64,000 nucleotides of DNA from Porodaedalea pini (GCA_002794775.1 NBAY01000084.1:90555-154554); one strand, 5' to 3'. Positions 1-9,857 are shown, numbered from the stretch's first letter. Notes: generated from the sequence alone by a model not told the origin. Numbers and translations are program-made.

Positions 1-1843
1 GCAGCCTCGCGTTGGTTACAATTGCCACACTGGCCACTCGTGTTTCTGAAGATGGCAACATCACCAACCAGCTCGGGTGCAAGCGTCCAATTCTCCGACG
101 GGACGGTTTTACAGAGGAAGATGTGAATGTACGCGCTTCTCGCAAACTGGTGCGGATTGACAGAGACGGTCGCGATCCAGTCGCGGTGGTCGTCACTAGG
201 GTAGAGCGGGCCGGCTGCAGTAAAAACAACAGTAAGCGTCGCCAACAAAAAGGAAAGAAGATGAAGGAGGCAAGAGACTAGACGCAGTATGGAGGCGGAA
301 CGTACGGTTGATGGAAGGATCACCAGCAACTTCCTTCGACCCGCCGCTTTCGGAACGCGGGGCCCGGCGAGGTCCGTAGAGCTTTATCACAGCCTCCGTA
401 ACGGTCTTCTTCAACTCGGAAGGACTAGTATTCTTGTCGCTGACTTCCGCATAGGTCGATCCAAACTCCTCATATCTGTAACTGCTCGCCGACTTCCAGA
501 AGGTAGTGTCGTCAACATGGAAGGGCGTGAGGTCCGTGAAGACATCGACTTCAGTCCCAGACGGAATGGTGCCGGTGCCGTCTTGAGAGTCGCCAGGGAC
601 GACCCAAAGATCAGGATTGATAGCTTGCCAGAGGGCTATAAGGCGATCCACCTTTGCAAAGTTATCATGAGACATCTCAACTCGCATAAAACCAAAGTGT
701 AATCGAGGATGAAGTGACCGACATTTGTGTGGTGAAGAAAGAATAGCGGGTCAAAGCCCGACATTACGGGCAACCCCATGTGTCCAGCGCCACCGGTCCG
801 GAGATGAACCAAGTCATGGATCGCCTCGAGGCTGTCTTCCGTGCTCGATGTGTGGTTCGAAAAGGTCGGCCAATCGTGAACATGGGCTAGCAGATTGTAC
901 GTCTTCTCGCGCAATTGGCCGCTGACCTTGTCCACGGCCCTACATAGTTATCTTGGCCGTCAGTTATTCCGCTTGAAAAGTAAGACCTTGGTACTTACGC
1001 CTGAACCAAATCAGGCTGGCTATGGGCATCTGCGGTTTCAGATGACGGGTAGCGCAGCGTTTGCGGCCAGACGGCGTAGGAATCCTGAAAGGAGGGGTCG
1101 ATAGGGTGGAAACGATACGCAATGAGCGGGTTACGAATCTCCTTCTTCACTCCGTCAGGAGCAGTGATGACCGTAACGATCTCCTGGGTGTTCAGAAGGG
1201 GATGAAGAGTGGGGTTCGCCGCCCAGTCCCAGTAACTTTGGGTGGTGTCAACGAGTAGAGCAATGGAGATCAAAGAAAAGTCATCACATACGGTTGACGG
1301 AGACGTTTGAGGGCTTCCTGATACTTATGCTTCAGAGCCGGGTCTGTGAAAGAATCGGCGATGAGCTGGGCCTCACGGAAAATTACTTGCTAAAGACAAC
1401 CTCAGATCAACTTGAGACGATCAGAGCTTAAAACGACAGATAATACCTCGTAAAGCGCCATGTAAGGGCGGTGCCAGGTCGGGAAGAGGACACTCCCATG
1501 AGTGCAGTATCCGCCAAACTCGGCGTTTTCGTGAACTGCAACGTTATCCCATGGGATGTAAGGCAAGCCATGGATACCTTGTGTGAATGCCATTAGCATA
1601 CGTCATGAATCGGAAAGGATAAAGTAGAGCTCGTTCACCTCCAACCTGGAAGAAGCTTGTCAATTTCTTCTGATTAAATTCCTGGATACGGGCGAGGGCC
1701 TGTATGTAGAGGTTAAGGACGTCGGCGTCCTTGACAAACTCGTTGAATTCCTTGCGAAGGGGGGGAACTTTTCCAGGTAGAACTCCACGATGAACGCCTT
1801 CTACGTGGTAGTACTTAGAATGTTTTGTGTGAGCATCGGTCAT
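1..1843 (-). CDS. Tyrosinase (polyphenol oxidase), copy A, 3' end beyond window
   Basis: Type-3 copper enzyme that oxidises mono- and diphenols to quinones (melanin formation). Seven exons can be joined: 1843-1639, 1577-1447, 1389-1292, 1235-999, 939-723, 651-306 and 214-1 (continuing off the edge). CuA ligands are seen in GIHGLPY, YCTHGS (with the Cys-x-His pair that forms the thioether bridge) and WHRP. CuB ligands are in AIHDLVH and FFLHHTN, spliced onto VDRLIALWQ. All splice phases match the complete copy at 16-18 kb, and no stop or frameshift is visible in the part present. Exon 6 carries 30 nt more than copy B (ten residues near the end of the catalytic part, around [10 protein letters not shown]). 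The start ATG is aligned with that of copy B. The C-terminal domain, removed on activation in known mushroom tyrosinases, is only partly inside the window. Confidence 0.93.
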
Positions 1844-2596
1844 GATGGGAGAACAGATGTGGTTGATGGGATACAGAAGCTGGAGAAAGGTGAAGAGCGA
1901 TGAGGGGATGAAGCGAAATAAGGAGCGATTTTAAAGAACAAGGCATGAGGTCGTGAATTTGGGGATTCTGTTGAAGGACCACAGCGCCTAGCAGTCTGAC
2001 GTCGGAGGTTTGCAAGGTGCCATTCAGAGCCGTGAGTTGGGTTCATTTGGCACCTCCGCCTTCCATGCAAGAGCCCGCACTTCGCAAAGTCCTACAGCGG
2101 ATACAAGCTCGTGTCAAACGTACCAGATATCAAATTCTGATTAGCTGTCATACGTGTAGCGTGGATTTCGAGAGCGTCGGAGCGAATGGACGCTGTAGCA
2201 GGTGCCGTGCGGGAATCCGTTCTCAGCATGAGCATCCCATTTGAAAGAGCTTGATACAAGTCCAGCGAGTGGAATGTCTGTACGAGGCACGGACGTGCAC
2301 ATGCTCAGGTTTCGCACGGTCTTCTCTTGCAAATGACTCGGATAGCACAGGAAGCGGACGATTTTAGTATATAGTAGTATGAATCGCGGCAAGGTCCATA
2401 GGCACGAAGATGATAAAGATAAAGTAGCGGAACTGCAACCAAGTCACCGACGATTGTTGCTGTAAGTCTGCGCTTTGTCTGCGTGGCCCTCAATCATATC
2501 ATGCCAGTAAAACAAGCTCAAGCCTACGATGATTTGGAAGGAGCCTCCAGCTGATGATCGATGTTTCTGAATTTGTACTGGTAGGCCAGTGGTTTG

Positions 2597-2845
2597 TCAG
2601 GTGAGGTCCTTAAGAAACGCATTTGCAATGAAAGCAACAGCGTTCCCTTGGTTAAGTACCTTTATAGCTTGCTTTTCATCAGCATAGGAGGCCGCATGTA
2701 AAGCGAGTGCCAGAAAACTATCTTTTCCAATCAGAAAGTCATGTTGCGTCGTCGAAGAGTGCATCTGATGGTGAGGATGCATCCTAGGAGTATAAATCTT
2801 GAGCGAATTTGGATGTCCGTGTACCATTGTGGCCGGGACGACCAT
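2597..2845 (-). pseudogene. Decayed ankyrin-like ORF, copy A
   Basis: The open frame ends in a stretch (LALHAASYADEKQAIKVLNQ) that resembles one ankyrin repeat of the fungal NACHT-ankyrin type (ALQAAS...VVKxLLxxGA). A related frame lies at 19052-19276 in copy B, where spacing and residues have drifted. Conservation in the same frame suggests former coding sequence. There is only one repeat-like stretch and no intact gene around it. Ankyrin identity is an inference from the pattern, not certain. Confidence 0.35.
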
Positions 2846-2899
2846 CTGACCATTATTTCCAGTCGTGTCAAGAATCCGAAGAGCGAGTGAAGAGTGGCA

Positions 2900-3420
2900 G
2901 TGTGCCCGCTCCTAATAGTAGTCAATAGCGCAAGCAAAGTAAACTGGCGTCTAAAAGAGTCAGTGCAGAGATTTGTCAGCTTTTCGGAAGTTTCAAGTTT
3001 GACAACGATGCGAGCAGGACCGAAGCTCGGCGGCTCATCACGACGTTCCTTCGGATTGCTGCCTTCCGCGACGAGGCATCCTTTGCCGATCCGCACGCAC
3101 TCCGCATTCTTTCTTCGATTGACCCGCGCATTAGAGAACCGTGGCACTGTTGTTTGGGAGGGCTGTCTTCGTTGAGGCATGTCGGTCAAACAGATAACCT
3201 CAGTAGGACAGGATTCTCAGACTTCGTAGGACTGCTGCGTCCACAGTTGCGCAACCTCGTCCTTTGCACTCTCGTCACTTGCGAGCTTGTTCGGACTGTC
3301 TCCTTTTGCTCGCACCAGACACGGAGAAGCGGTGGAAGTAGGCAGTGACACTTGACGGAAAGCCTTACGCTGAGGCGGGGTGTCCACATCGAAGTTGTTG
3401 TCGCTGGGCAGCTCTGCCAC
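2900..3420 (-). pseudogene. Unrecognised gene beginning MAELPSD, copy 1, with in-frame stop
   Basis: A minus-strand frame opens with MAELPSDNNF at 3420. It runs through CLVRAKGDSPNK and AQLWTQQSYE, meets a TGA near 3217, and continues in the same frame as ESCPTEVICLTDMP and on to about 2,900. The paralogue at 13.7-15.3 kb reads YEACEFYPSEIICLADVP across the same place with no stop, so the TGA looks like a nonsense mutation rather than a true end. I do not recognise the family. The upstream edge of this copy abuts the region shared with the split gene that starts at 3511 on the other strand. Confidence 0.4.
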
Positions 3421-3601
3421 TGTGGATCACTCACACCTTCTTACTCCCATCATCCCCACCGTGGGAACATCGCGCTGAGACCTTGCCCCGTCCCCGACGT
3501 GCGATCCTCCATGCATCCTCGTAGAACCGCCCTCCGCTTTAATCGCGTCCTTGACCGCATCGCATCAGCGGTCTTGGATCTCAGATCGTCCCTGGCGTCA
3601 C

Positions 3602-4024
3602 TGTTAGGCGGAAGCCCGGGAGACGGCTCGGACTGGGCAGGCCTCGGCTGACTGTCGTCTGGGACGTGCTATACTCGAGCGTAGACTCGGGACACGCTTA
3701 CTCAGGCTAGGTCGTCGCGGAGGTAAGAGGATTAATACAAGTCTAAACTAATACAAGCGGAGCGAGTCTCACCTAGGTCGTCGCGGAGGTAAGAGGAAAA
3801 GCAGAACAAGGAGTTCATGCGATTCCTGAGACCTCTTATAGCGGCGACCGTGAGACTATATTACCTAACATTACATAACGAGTGGGAATGGAACGAATGA
3901 AGGTCGTGTAGAGGGAGTGTGGGAAGTGATTGGAAAGATGATTAAAGATAATGAAAAGGAGCAATTAACAGAAACGAAAAAGGAAAAGGGAAAATAAAGA
4001 AAAGGGGAAGTTCGAGTCCTGACA
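3602..4024 (-). repeat. gypsy-1 3' LTR (423 bp)
   Basis: Begins TGTCAGG and ends CCTAACA on the minus strand, with the usual TG...CA termini. It is identical by eye to 9435-9857. It contains an internal direct repeat of about 26 bp (the stretch beginning ctaggtcgtcgcggaggtaa occurs twice). The pol stop codon ends at its border. Confidence 0.96.
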
Positions 4025-7000
4025 TTACCCCCCCCTCAAGGTTGGGCGTCCCGACCAACCAAGATCGCGGTCGTCTGGCTCGGTGTCGACGAAGAGCGGA
4101 CGGAGTCGTGAGCGAGGGATATCGAGTTTGCGGGGAGCACCGGGGTGTTTGAGGTAGAATTCAGCAATTGCCTCCTTTGCGTTCTCGCCGAAGTCCGTCT
4201 CCGGTTGCCAGGTCGGTTCGTTGTACCCGACCCACTTGACGAGGTACTGTAGTTTACCTCGGTGCAGACGTGAGTCAATGACCTCTTCAACCTCGTATTC
4301 CTCTTCGTTGTCGACGATTTCCGGTGGTGGCGGTAGCGGTAGCTTCTGGCTCTCAAACAACGGTTCAACGGCGGGTTTCAACAGGGCTTCGTTGAAGACA
4401 GGGTGGACCTTTTTCCATCGCTTCGGGAGTTTGAGTTTGTACGCGCTCGCTCCTACCTTGTCGACGACGTCAAAGGGGCCGTACCATTTGTCTGCAAGTT
4501 TCTTTGTTGGCGAGTCCGTACTGATGTTTCGCCCGTCAAGGAAGACCTTGTCGCCAGCCTTGTATTCCACCGATGCTCCTGCCGTCCGGTCATGGTAGCG
4601 TTTCATGTCTTCTGCTGCCTTGACCAGATTGTCCCTTGCCGCGCGATGGGTCTCCTTGATGTGCTTCGCGAATTCTTCTGCCGACATGTTGGTAGAGGAA
4701 GTTCGTACGGCGTCGAAGCTCCTAGGGTGACGTCCAGTGTTCGTGTAGAAGGGTGACATCTTTGTCGCCGAGTGTTCTCGGTTGTTGTAGGCGAACTCTG
4801 CGAGAGGGAGCCAGTCTTTCCAGTCTGACTGCCGATGGTCAACGAAGAGCCGGAGGTACTGTTCGAGCTCTTGGTTGACGTGTTCCGTCTGACCGTCCGT
4901 TTGCGGGTGATACGCCGTCGACGGGTTGCCTTCGATGTGTAGGAGTTTGTACAGCTCCCTCATCATTGATGCGTCAAACTGCGTGCCTCGGTCATGGATG
5001 ATCTTTTTTGGCAAGCCATGGAGACGGAAGACGTGGTCGCGGTACAGTTGAGCCATGCCTTCCGCTGACAATTTTGTCATCGTCGGGATCGCGTGCATCT
5101 GTTTCGAGAACCTATCGACGAAAACGCAGATTGCGTTGTGCCCCTTGGAGTCCGGGAGTTCTCCGATGAGGTCGACCGTGACAATTTCCCAGGGACCTTC
5201 AGGGACCGCGTTTGGATGAAGTGGCCTCGACCTTGATGCCCTCAGAGCCTTCGTTCGTTGGCAGCGGTCACATCCTCGGACGTATGCTCGGACATCGGAG
5301 AACATCGACGCCCACCAGAAGTCTCGACGTACCAGTTCGACCGTCTTCGACGATCCCGGATGTCCTGCCAGGGTCGAGTCGTGGCACTCCCTCAACACCG
5401 CTTCCTTCATCGTCGACGGCACGTACACCTTGCCTTTCATTCGCCACAACCCGTCGACTTCTACCATATTCGTCGGCCTTTCCGACTCGTCTTGTGCCCT
5501 CTGCGCTTCACCCACTCGTTCCAACACTTCATCCCGCGACGTCCTCACTATTCCCCGATTCAACCACTTTTCCTTGATGAAGACGATGCCGTCGTTGTCA
5601 TCCAGGCCCTTGTCGTAACCTGCCTTGCGCGATAATAGGTCCGCCTTGCCCATCGTCTTCCCCGACTTGTGTTCGAGGTGGAAGTCAAACTCTTCGAGTT
5701 CGGTTCGCCAGCGGGCTTGACGGTAGCTCAGCTTCTGCGCTGACCTGAAGTAGGTGAGGTTAGCGTGGTCGGACCAGATTTCGATCGTGTGGCGAGCGCC
5801 GAGGAGGTATTGTCGCCATTCCTTGAGCGCCGAAACGATCGCGAGCATCTCCTTGTCGTAGATCTCGTAGTTTCGTTCAGCGGGTAGGAGCGCTTCTGAC
5901 CTATAGGCAATCACCCTCCACTTCCCTTCCTGTTTTTGCAACAACACACCGCCGAGCGCAAAGTTTGACGAGTCCGCTTCTACGCGGAAAGGACCCTCGT
6001 CGTTGGCGATGGCTAGGACTGGAGGTGAGCAGAGACGTCGTCTCAGCTCCTCGAACGCTCCCTGCTGTTCGGTCTCCCATACCCAGTCCTTCTTGCCCGT
6101 TAACGACGTCAGCGGATGGACCACCTTACTGTAGTCCTTGATGAACCGTCGTAGCCAGTTACCCATGCCGAGGAATTGTTGTAGCTGTTTCAGGTTTCGT
6201 GGGACCGGCCAGTTCGCAATCGCCTCCGTCTTTGCTGGGTCAGCCTTGATCTCGCCATTACCGATGATGTGGCCGAGGTATTTGACGACCTTGGCGTCAA
6301 ATTCGCACTTCTCCGGCTTCAGGTACAGGCCATTCTCTCGCAGGATCTGAAGGACGCGCCTCGACGTGTCTATATGTTCCTCAATGGTCTCCGAGAGGAT
6401 CAATATGTCGTCGAGGTATACGATGATCAGGTTAGCGTAAATCAGTTCCTTGAAGATGTGATTGACAAAAGCCTGGAACGTTGCCGGGGCGTTGCAGAGA
6501 CCAAAGAACATGACCGTCGGTTCGAAGAGGCCCATGTTTGTGCGAAACGCTGCTTTCCATTCGTCACCCTCGCGGATCCGGATATTGTAGTACCCCCAGC
6601 GAAGGTCAAGCTTAGTGATGTACTTCGCTTTCTTGACCTTGTCGACGAGTTCGTCAATGAGAGGGAGGGGATACTTGTTCTTGATCGTACCGTCATTGAG
6701 CTTACGGTAATCCTGGATCGGGCGTAGCGATTTGTCGGCCTTCTTAATGAAGAAGAAGGGCGACGCCATGGGTGATATCGACCGTCGAATGCGACCCGAC
6801 TTCAAGTTTTCATCGAGGAAGTCCTTGAGTGACTGTTGCTCTGTTGGCGTGAGCGGGTAGATTTTACAGTCACTTGGTTTGAAGTCGGGCTTCAAGTCGA
6901 TGACGTGGTCCCACGGTCGGTGTTCCGGTAGCTTTTCGAAGCCTTTTTCGCTAAAGACGTCGGCGTAGTCGTTGAGGTATGCGGGCCAGGACTCCTTGTC

Positions 7001-7675
7001 CATTCGCACCTCTCTCACCCTCCTCGTCTCCTCTGCTGCTCTCCACACCCTCCGCATACCTTCCTCGTCGTCCTTCTCTACCACGCATTCACCTGGACAG
7101 CGAGTAAAGTCGAGTGTCCCCGTCTTCCAGTTGACCTCTGGATTGTGTCGTCGAAGCCAGTCGTACCCCAGGAAGATGTTAGAAGACGCCAATGAGGTTA
7201 CTGCCAGGACGATCTGTTCCTTATGATGACCGATCGTGAGTTCAACGTCAACGTATTTCTCGATCAATCCAGCTTCGTTGTGCGTGCCGTCGGCATTGAG
7301 CACCGCAAGGGGTCGGATATACCGCTTCGTCTCTAGCCCATACCGTTCGACGAACCTCACGTCGATGCACGATCCTGTACATCCCGAGTCCACGAGTGCG
7401 TGAGCGTCTACCTCCCTCACTTCACCTTTCACACTGTGTCCGACGTTCAGGAGAAGGTCCAGCTGGCGTCCGCCAGTTCCTCTCATGAACAACTGCTCAT
7501 ACCCTTCACTTCTTTTCACACCGGTAGGGACTTCATACTCCGGAAAACCATCGACGTCGTTCGCATCTACGTGTTGTACAGACGGTTGGTTATATTTTAA
7601 CGAGTCCGGATTCAAAGTCCCTTGTTCTTCCCGGTCAGTCGCCCCGATGGCTACGCCTGACCACTCGCAAAACCC
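4025..7675 (-). CDS. pol: gypsy-1 Pol polyprotein (protease-RT-RNase H-integrase-chromodomain)
   Basis: Frame -1 relative to gag, open from the shift site at 7675 to a TAA at 4025-4027; no ATG is needed if it is made as a Gag-Pol fusion. Counting residues from 7615: retropepsin motif DSGCTGSC near 76-83, RT motif VYLDDILI near 399-406, and RNase H around the stretch EADSSNFALGG. The integrase zinc finger (HDSTLAGH... CDRCQRTK) is followed by the catalytic core with VDLIGELP and VDRFSKQMHAIP. A C-terminal chromodomain reads YEVEEVIDSRLHRGKLQYLV then KWVGYNEPTW. The chromodomain places the element among the chromoviruses, which are thought to use it to target chromatin. No internal stop is seen over about 1,200 residues. 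Confidence 0.96.
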   Translation of the reverse strand, partial: GFCEWSGVAIGATDREEQGTLNPDSLKYNQPSVQHVDANDVDGFPEYEVPTGVKRSEGYEQLFMRGTGGRQLDLLLNVGHSVKGEVREVDAHALVDSGCTGSCIDVRFVERYGLETKRYIRPLAVLNADGTHNEAGLIEKYVDVELTIGHHKEQIVLAVTSLASSNIFLGYDWLRRHNPEVNWKTGTLDFTRCPGECVVEKDDEEGMRRVWRAAEETRRVREVRMDKESWPAYLNDYADVFSEKGFEKLPEHRPWDHVIDLKPDFKPSDCKIYPLTPTEQQSLKDFLDENLKSGRIRRSISPMASPFFFIKKADKSLRPIQDYRKLNDGTIKNKYPLPLIDELVDKVKKAKYITKLDLRWGYYNIRIREGDEWKAAFRTNMGLFEPTVMFFGLCNAPATFQAFVNHIFKELIYANLIIVYLDDILILSETIEEHIDTSRRVLQILRENGLYLKPEKCEFDAKVVKYLGHIIGNGEIKADPAKTEAIANWPVPRNLKQLQQFLGMGNWLRRFIKDYSKVVHPLTSLTGKKDWVWETEQQGAFEELRRRLCSPPVLAIANDEGPFRVEADSSNFALGGVLLQKQEGKWRVIAYRSEALLPAERNYEIYDKEMLAIVSALKEWRQYLLGARHTIEIWSDHANLTYFRSAQKLSYRQARWRTELEEFDFHLEHKSGKTMGKADLLSRKAGYDKGLDDNDGIVFIKEKWLNRGIVRTSRDEVLERVGEAQRAQDESERPTNMVEVDGLWRMKGKVYVPSTMKEAVLRECHDSTLAGHPGSSKTVELVRRDFWWASMFSDVRAYVRGCDRCQRTKALRASRSRPLHPNAVPEGPWEIVTVDLIGELPDSKGHNAICVFVDRFSKQMHAIPTMTKLSAEGMAQLYRDHVFRLHGLPKKIIHDRGTQFDASMMRELYKLLHIEGNPSTAYHPQTDGQTEHVNQELEQYLRLFVDHRQSDWKDWLPLAEFAYNNREHSATKMSPFYTNTGRHPRSFDAVRTSSTNMSAEEFAKHIKETHRAARDNLVKAAEDMKRYHDRTAGASVEYKAGDKVFLDGRNISTDSPTKKLADKWYGPFDVVDKVGASAYKLKLPKRWKKVHPVFNEALLKPAVEPLFESQKLPLPPPPEIVDNEEEYEVEEVIDSRLHRGKLQYLVKWVGYNEPTWQPETDFGENAKEAIAEFYLKHPGAPRKLDIPRSRLRPLFVDTEPDDRDLGWSGRPTLRGG
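4028..4037 (-). other. gypsy-1 polypurine tract
   Basis: On the minus strand GAGGGGGGGG stands three bases before the 3' LTR and encodes the last Gly codons of pol. This is the expected plus-strand DNA primer site of an LTR retrotransposon. Confidence 0.8.
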
Positions 7676-8730
7676 TGCGAGTCAACGACCTCTTCGTCAT
7701 TCTCTCCTTCCTCCACATAGTCCTCCACCGTCGACCTCCGAGTGTCTACGACTTCCTCGAAGGCTGACTCCTTCATCGCTCCGAGCTCGTCTGCGAGGAT
7801 GCGGCGTTCGCCAGGGGCCATCAGTTCCAGCATACGCTGGATAATCGGTTTCCCCTGCGGGCACCTGTCCTTGAAGTGGCCTTCTTGACCACAGATCCAG
7901 CAAGCTCTTCTGCGACGTGCCTCGTTCATAGAGACGTCCATCGGTTGTCCGATACCTCCGAACGTGACGCCGGTCGCGTCGCGTTTGTCGACGTGCGGGG
8001 TTGCAACTTGGCGCCGAGCGGGGGGTGCCGGTTGTTGTTGGCGAGGTTGCGGTATGAACGGGCGGCCTCGTTGAATCGCGCGGATCTGCTGTTCTCCGCG
8101 ATCGATCTCGATAGCTTTGTTCTTCCACGCCTCATACGTTGTCGGTACGGGCGTCGACCTCAGCACGCCGCGGACTACCTCGATGTTCATTGCTCGCTTG
8201 AGGCGGTCGCAGATAACGCTGTCGTCTTTCAGTTCCGCCCGCTTGATGATGACGTCAAGTTGTTGGAAGAACTTATCCGCGGTGAGGTCCTTCTGAACCT
8301 TCTCCCGGAAATCCTTCAGCGCAGCTTCCTTTCGGTTCGGATCGTCGAACGAGGCGTCGAGTCGTTCCTGGAATCTTTCCCAGCTGTCCGTGAAGGTAAC
8401 GATTCCCGCCGTTGTCGACTCCTCGACGTAGTTCTGCGCCCACGTTGCCGCATTACCACCCTTCAGGTAGGAGAGAGCTACGTAGATCTTACTCTCCGAC
8501 GTAGGGTATCGGTTTGGGTTCGCGGACACGAAAAGAAGGACTTCGCGTCTGAAGTCAAGGTAATCGTCGCCACCAGTGAATTCACGTGGTCGGGCGACGT
8601 CTATGTTGGGGGTCGGGGGGTTAGCGGCCGCGACCGGTGCTGGGGCGTTGTTCGCCTGATGGGCGAAGGCATTCGCAACGATGGCCGCGATCTGCGCCAT
8701 TTGCTGTTGGCTGAAACCTTCTGCTGACAT
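7651..8730 (-). CDS. gag: gypsy-1 Gag
   Basis: A 359-residue structural protein with an N-terminal low-complexity Ala/Pro stretch, a capsid-like middle and a single CCHC zinc knuckle, CWICGQEGHFKDRC, near residue 278. It ends with an acidic tail and TAG at 7651-7653. The ATG at 8730 is followed by SAEGFSQQQ. Length and order suit the Gag of fungal chromoviruses. The zinc knuckle binds the packaged RNA. Confidence 0.94.
   Translation of the reverse strand: MSAEGFSQQQMAQIAAIVANAFAHQANNAPAPVAAANPPTPNIDVARPREFTGGDDYLDFRREVLLFVSANPNRYPTSESKIYVALSYLKGGNAATWAQNYVEESTTAGIVTFTDSWERFQERLDASFDDPNRKEAALKDFREKVQKDLTADKFFQQLDVIIKRAELKDDSVICDRLKRAMNIEVVRGVLRSTPVPTTYEAWKNKAIEIDRGEQQIRAIQRGRPFIPQPRQQQPAPPARRQVATPHVDKRDATGVTFGGIGQPMDVSMNEARRRRACWICGQEGHFKDRCPQGKPIIQRMLELMAPGERRILADELGAMKESAFEEVVDTRRSTVEDYVEEGENDEEVVDSQGFASGQA
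7669..7675 (-). promoter_or_regulatory. -1 ribosomal frameshift site GGGTTTT (gypsy-1 gag/pol)
   Basis: In the gag frame the minus strand reads CAG GGT TTT GCG, so the heptamer is G GGT TTT, a perfect X XXY YYZ slippery site. Slipping back one base gives GGG TTT TGC and enters the pol frame, which has a stop just upstream and stays open to 4025. The gag stop lies five codons past the heptamer. Gypsy-2 has GGATTTT at the equivalent place. Confidence 0.8.
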
Positions 8731-9434
8731 CGCGGGTTCGGGTGTTGAAGGTTCTGGGGGAGTCGGCGGTGAGGGATCTCTGTTGGTCTCGCGGTAAGGA
8801 CCCGGAGTCGGTGGTAGGTTAACCGTAGATGTTGACGGTGCGGGTGACGATGGGGTAGCTGGAGGCCACCTTGCTCTCCTTCCTCGTTCGTCTGACGAAT
8901 ACCAGCCGTGCCGGACTTCACTCCACCAGATGTCGTGGGTGACGCCGCTGTTATTGGTCGCGACGTAGCCTGGTCGATCTGGATCCCAACGGGCTGAGGC
9001 AGGAAGGGCCCGTCGCTGTTCGTCGGTGAGATCTATCTTGACGTTGGCGGTGGGACAGGGATCGGTTGCGTGTTCGATCCGGGGTTACGCCAACGTTGAG
9101 CGGGTTCGTCAGCGAAGTTGATGACGAGGCGGTAGGATCCGAGTGAGATTACAAACGAGATTGTTGTCGAAGTTTGGACTCGTCTGGTTACCCACGTCCA
9201 CGTTAGGTGCGTGCTCCACCAGAGGCTAATTCGTAGAGCCAGGGTTGGGAGATGTCGGTTGATATGTTTATGTAATACACGAACGTCCGAAAACGTCCGG
9301 GCAGGGTTGAGGGTTGTCGTTCAGGGGGTTTACACGTCAAATCCGTCGAGGGGAGCGCTCCTCTAGACTGAGTGAAGGCGAGTCGACAGCGACGACGTAC
9401 GCTGGGGATGAGCCTGGGTGGGGTTCTGCTTTTA
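8731..9434 (-). other. gypsy-1 5' leader
   Basis: About 700 bases between the 5' LTR and the Gag ATG. No long conserved frame is seen. It holds the primer-binding site next to the LTR. Confidence 0.7.
9423..9433 (-). other. gypsy-1 self-priming site (PBS)
   Basis: The minus strand reads AAAAGCAGAAC one base inside the 5' LTR border. It is the exact complement of GTTCTGCTTTT inside the same LTR (plus-strand 9630-9640), and is not a TGG-type tRNA complement. The LTR copy sits 33 nt after the start of a TATAAGAG box, where the transcript should start. This is the arrangement known from Tf1/sushi elements, whose mRNA 5' end folds back to prime cDNA synthesis. Confidence 0.8.
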
Positions 9435-9857
9435 TGTTAGGCGGAAGCCCGGGAGACGGCTCGGACTGGGCAGGCCTCGGCTGACTGTCGTCTGGGACGT
9501 GCTATACTCGAGCGTAGACTCGGGACACGCTTACTCAGGCTAGGTCGTCGCGGAGGTAAGAGGATTAATACAAGTCTAAACTAATACAAGCGGAGCGAGT
9601 CTCACCTAGGTCGTCGCGGAGGTAAGAGGAAAAGCAGAACAAGGAGTTCATGCGATTCCTGAGACCTCTTATAGCGGCGACCGTGAGACTATATTACCTA
9701 ACATTACATAACGAGTGGGAATGGAACGAATGAAGGTCGTGTAGAGGGAGTGTGGGAAGTGATTGGAAAGATGATTAAAGATAATGAAAAGGAGCAATTA
9801 ACAGAAACGAAAAAGGAAAAGGGAAAATAAAGAAAAGGGGAAGTTCGAGTCCTGACA
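9435..9857 (-). repeat. gypsy-1 5' LTR (423 bp) with promoter
   Basis: Identical by eye to the 3' LTR. On the minus strand a TATAAGAG box begins 33 nt before GTTCTGCTTTT (9640-9630), the presumed transcript start and self-primer. Target duplication GTCAC follows at 9858-9862. Confidence 0.96.

Larger units (their letters stand above)
1..2990. repeat. Segmental duplication, copy A (direct repeat of 16478-19540)
   Basis: Exons, introns, the 5' flank and the upstream decayed ORF of the tyrosinase locus are repeated in the same orientation about 16.4 kb to the right. The offset is constant at 16,443 over exons 1-2, and shifts by small indels elsewhere. Similarity ends just after 2,985, where copy A goes on into an unrelated gene remnant. 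Between 1,844 and 2,600 I see only promoter-like sequence and no supported gene. Confidence 0.85.
3602..9857 (-). mobile_element. gypsy-1: complete Ty3/gypsy chromovirus
   Basis: A full-length LTR retrotransposon in minus orientation, 6,256 bp. It is flanked by the 5 bp target duplication GTCAC (3597-3601 and 9858-9862). Order on the minus strand: 5' LTR, self-complementary primer site, leader, gag, -1 frameshift, pol (protease, RT, RNase H, integrase, chromodomain), purine tract, 3' LTR. The two 423 bp LTRs look identical by eye and both ORFs are open, so the element is young and possibly still competent. Confidence 0.96.

Noticed and set aside
4221..6727. Several plus-strand frames over 100 codons
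   Set aside because: They are shadows of gypsy-1 pol.
7876..8727. Long plus-strand frame of 283 codons
   Set aside because: It is antisense to gypsy-1 gag and has no protein-like motifs.
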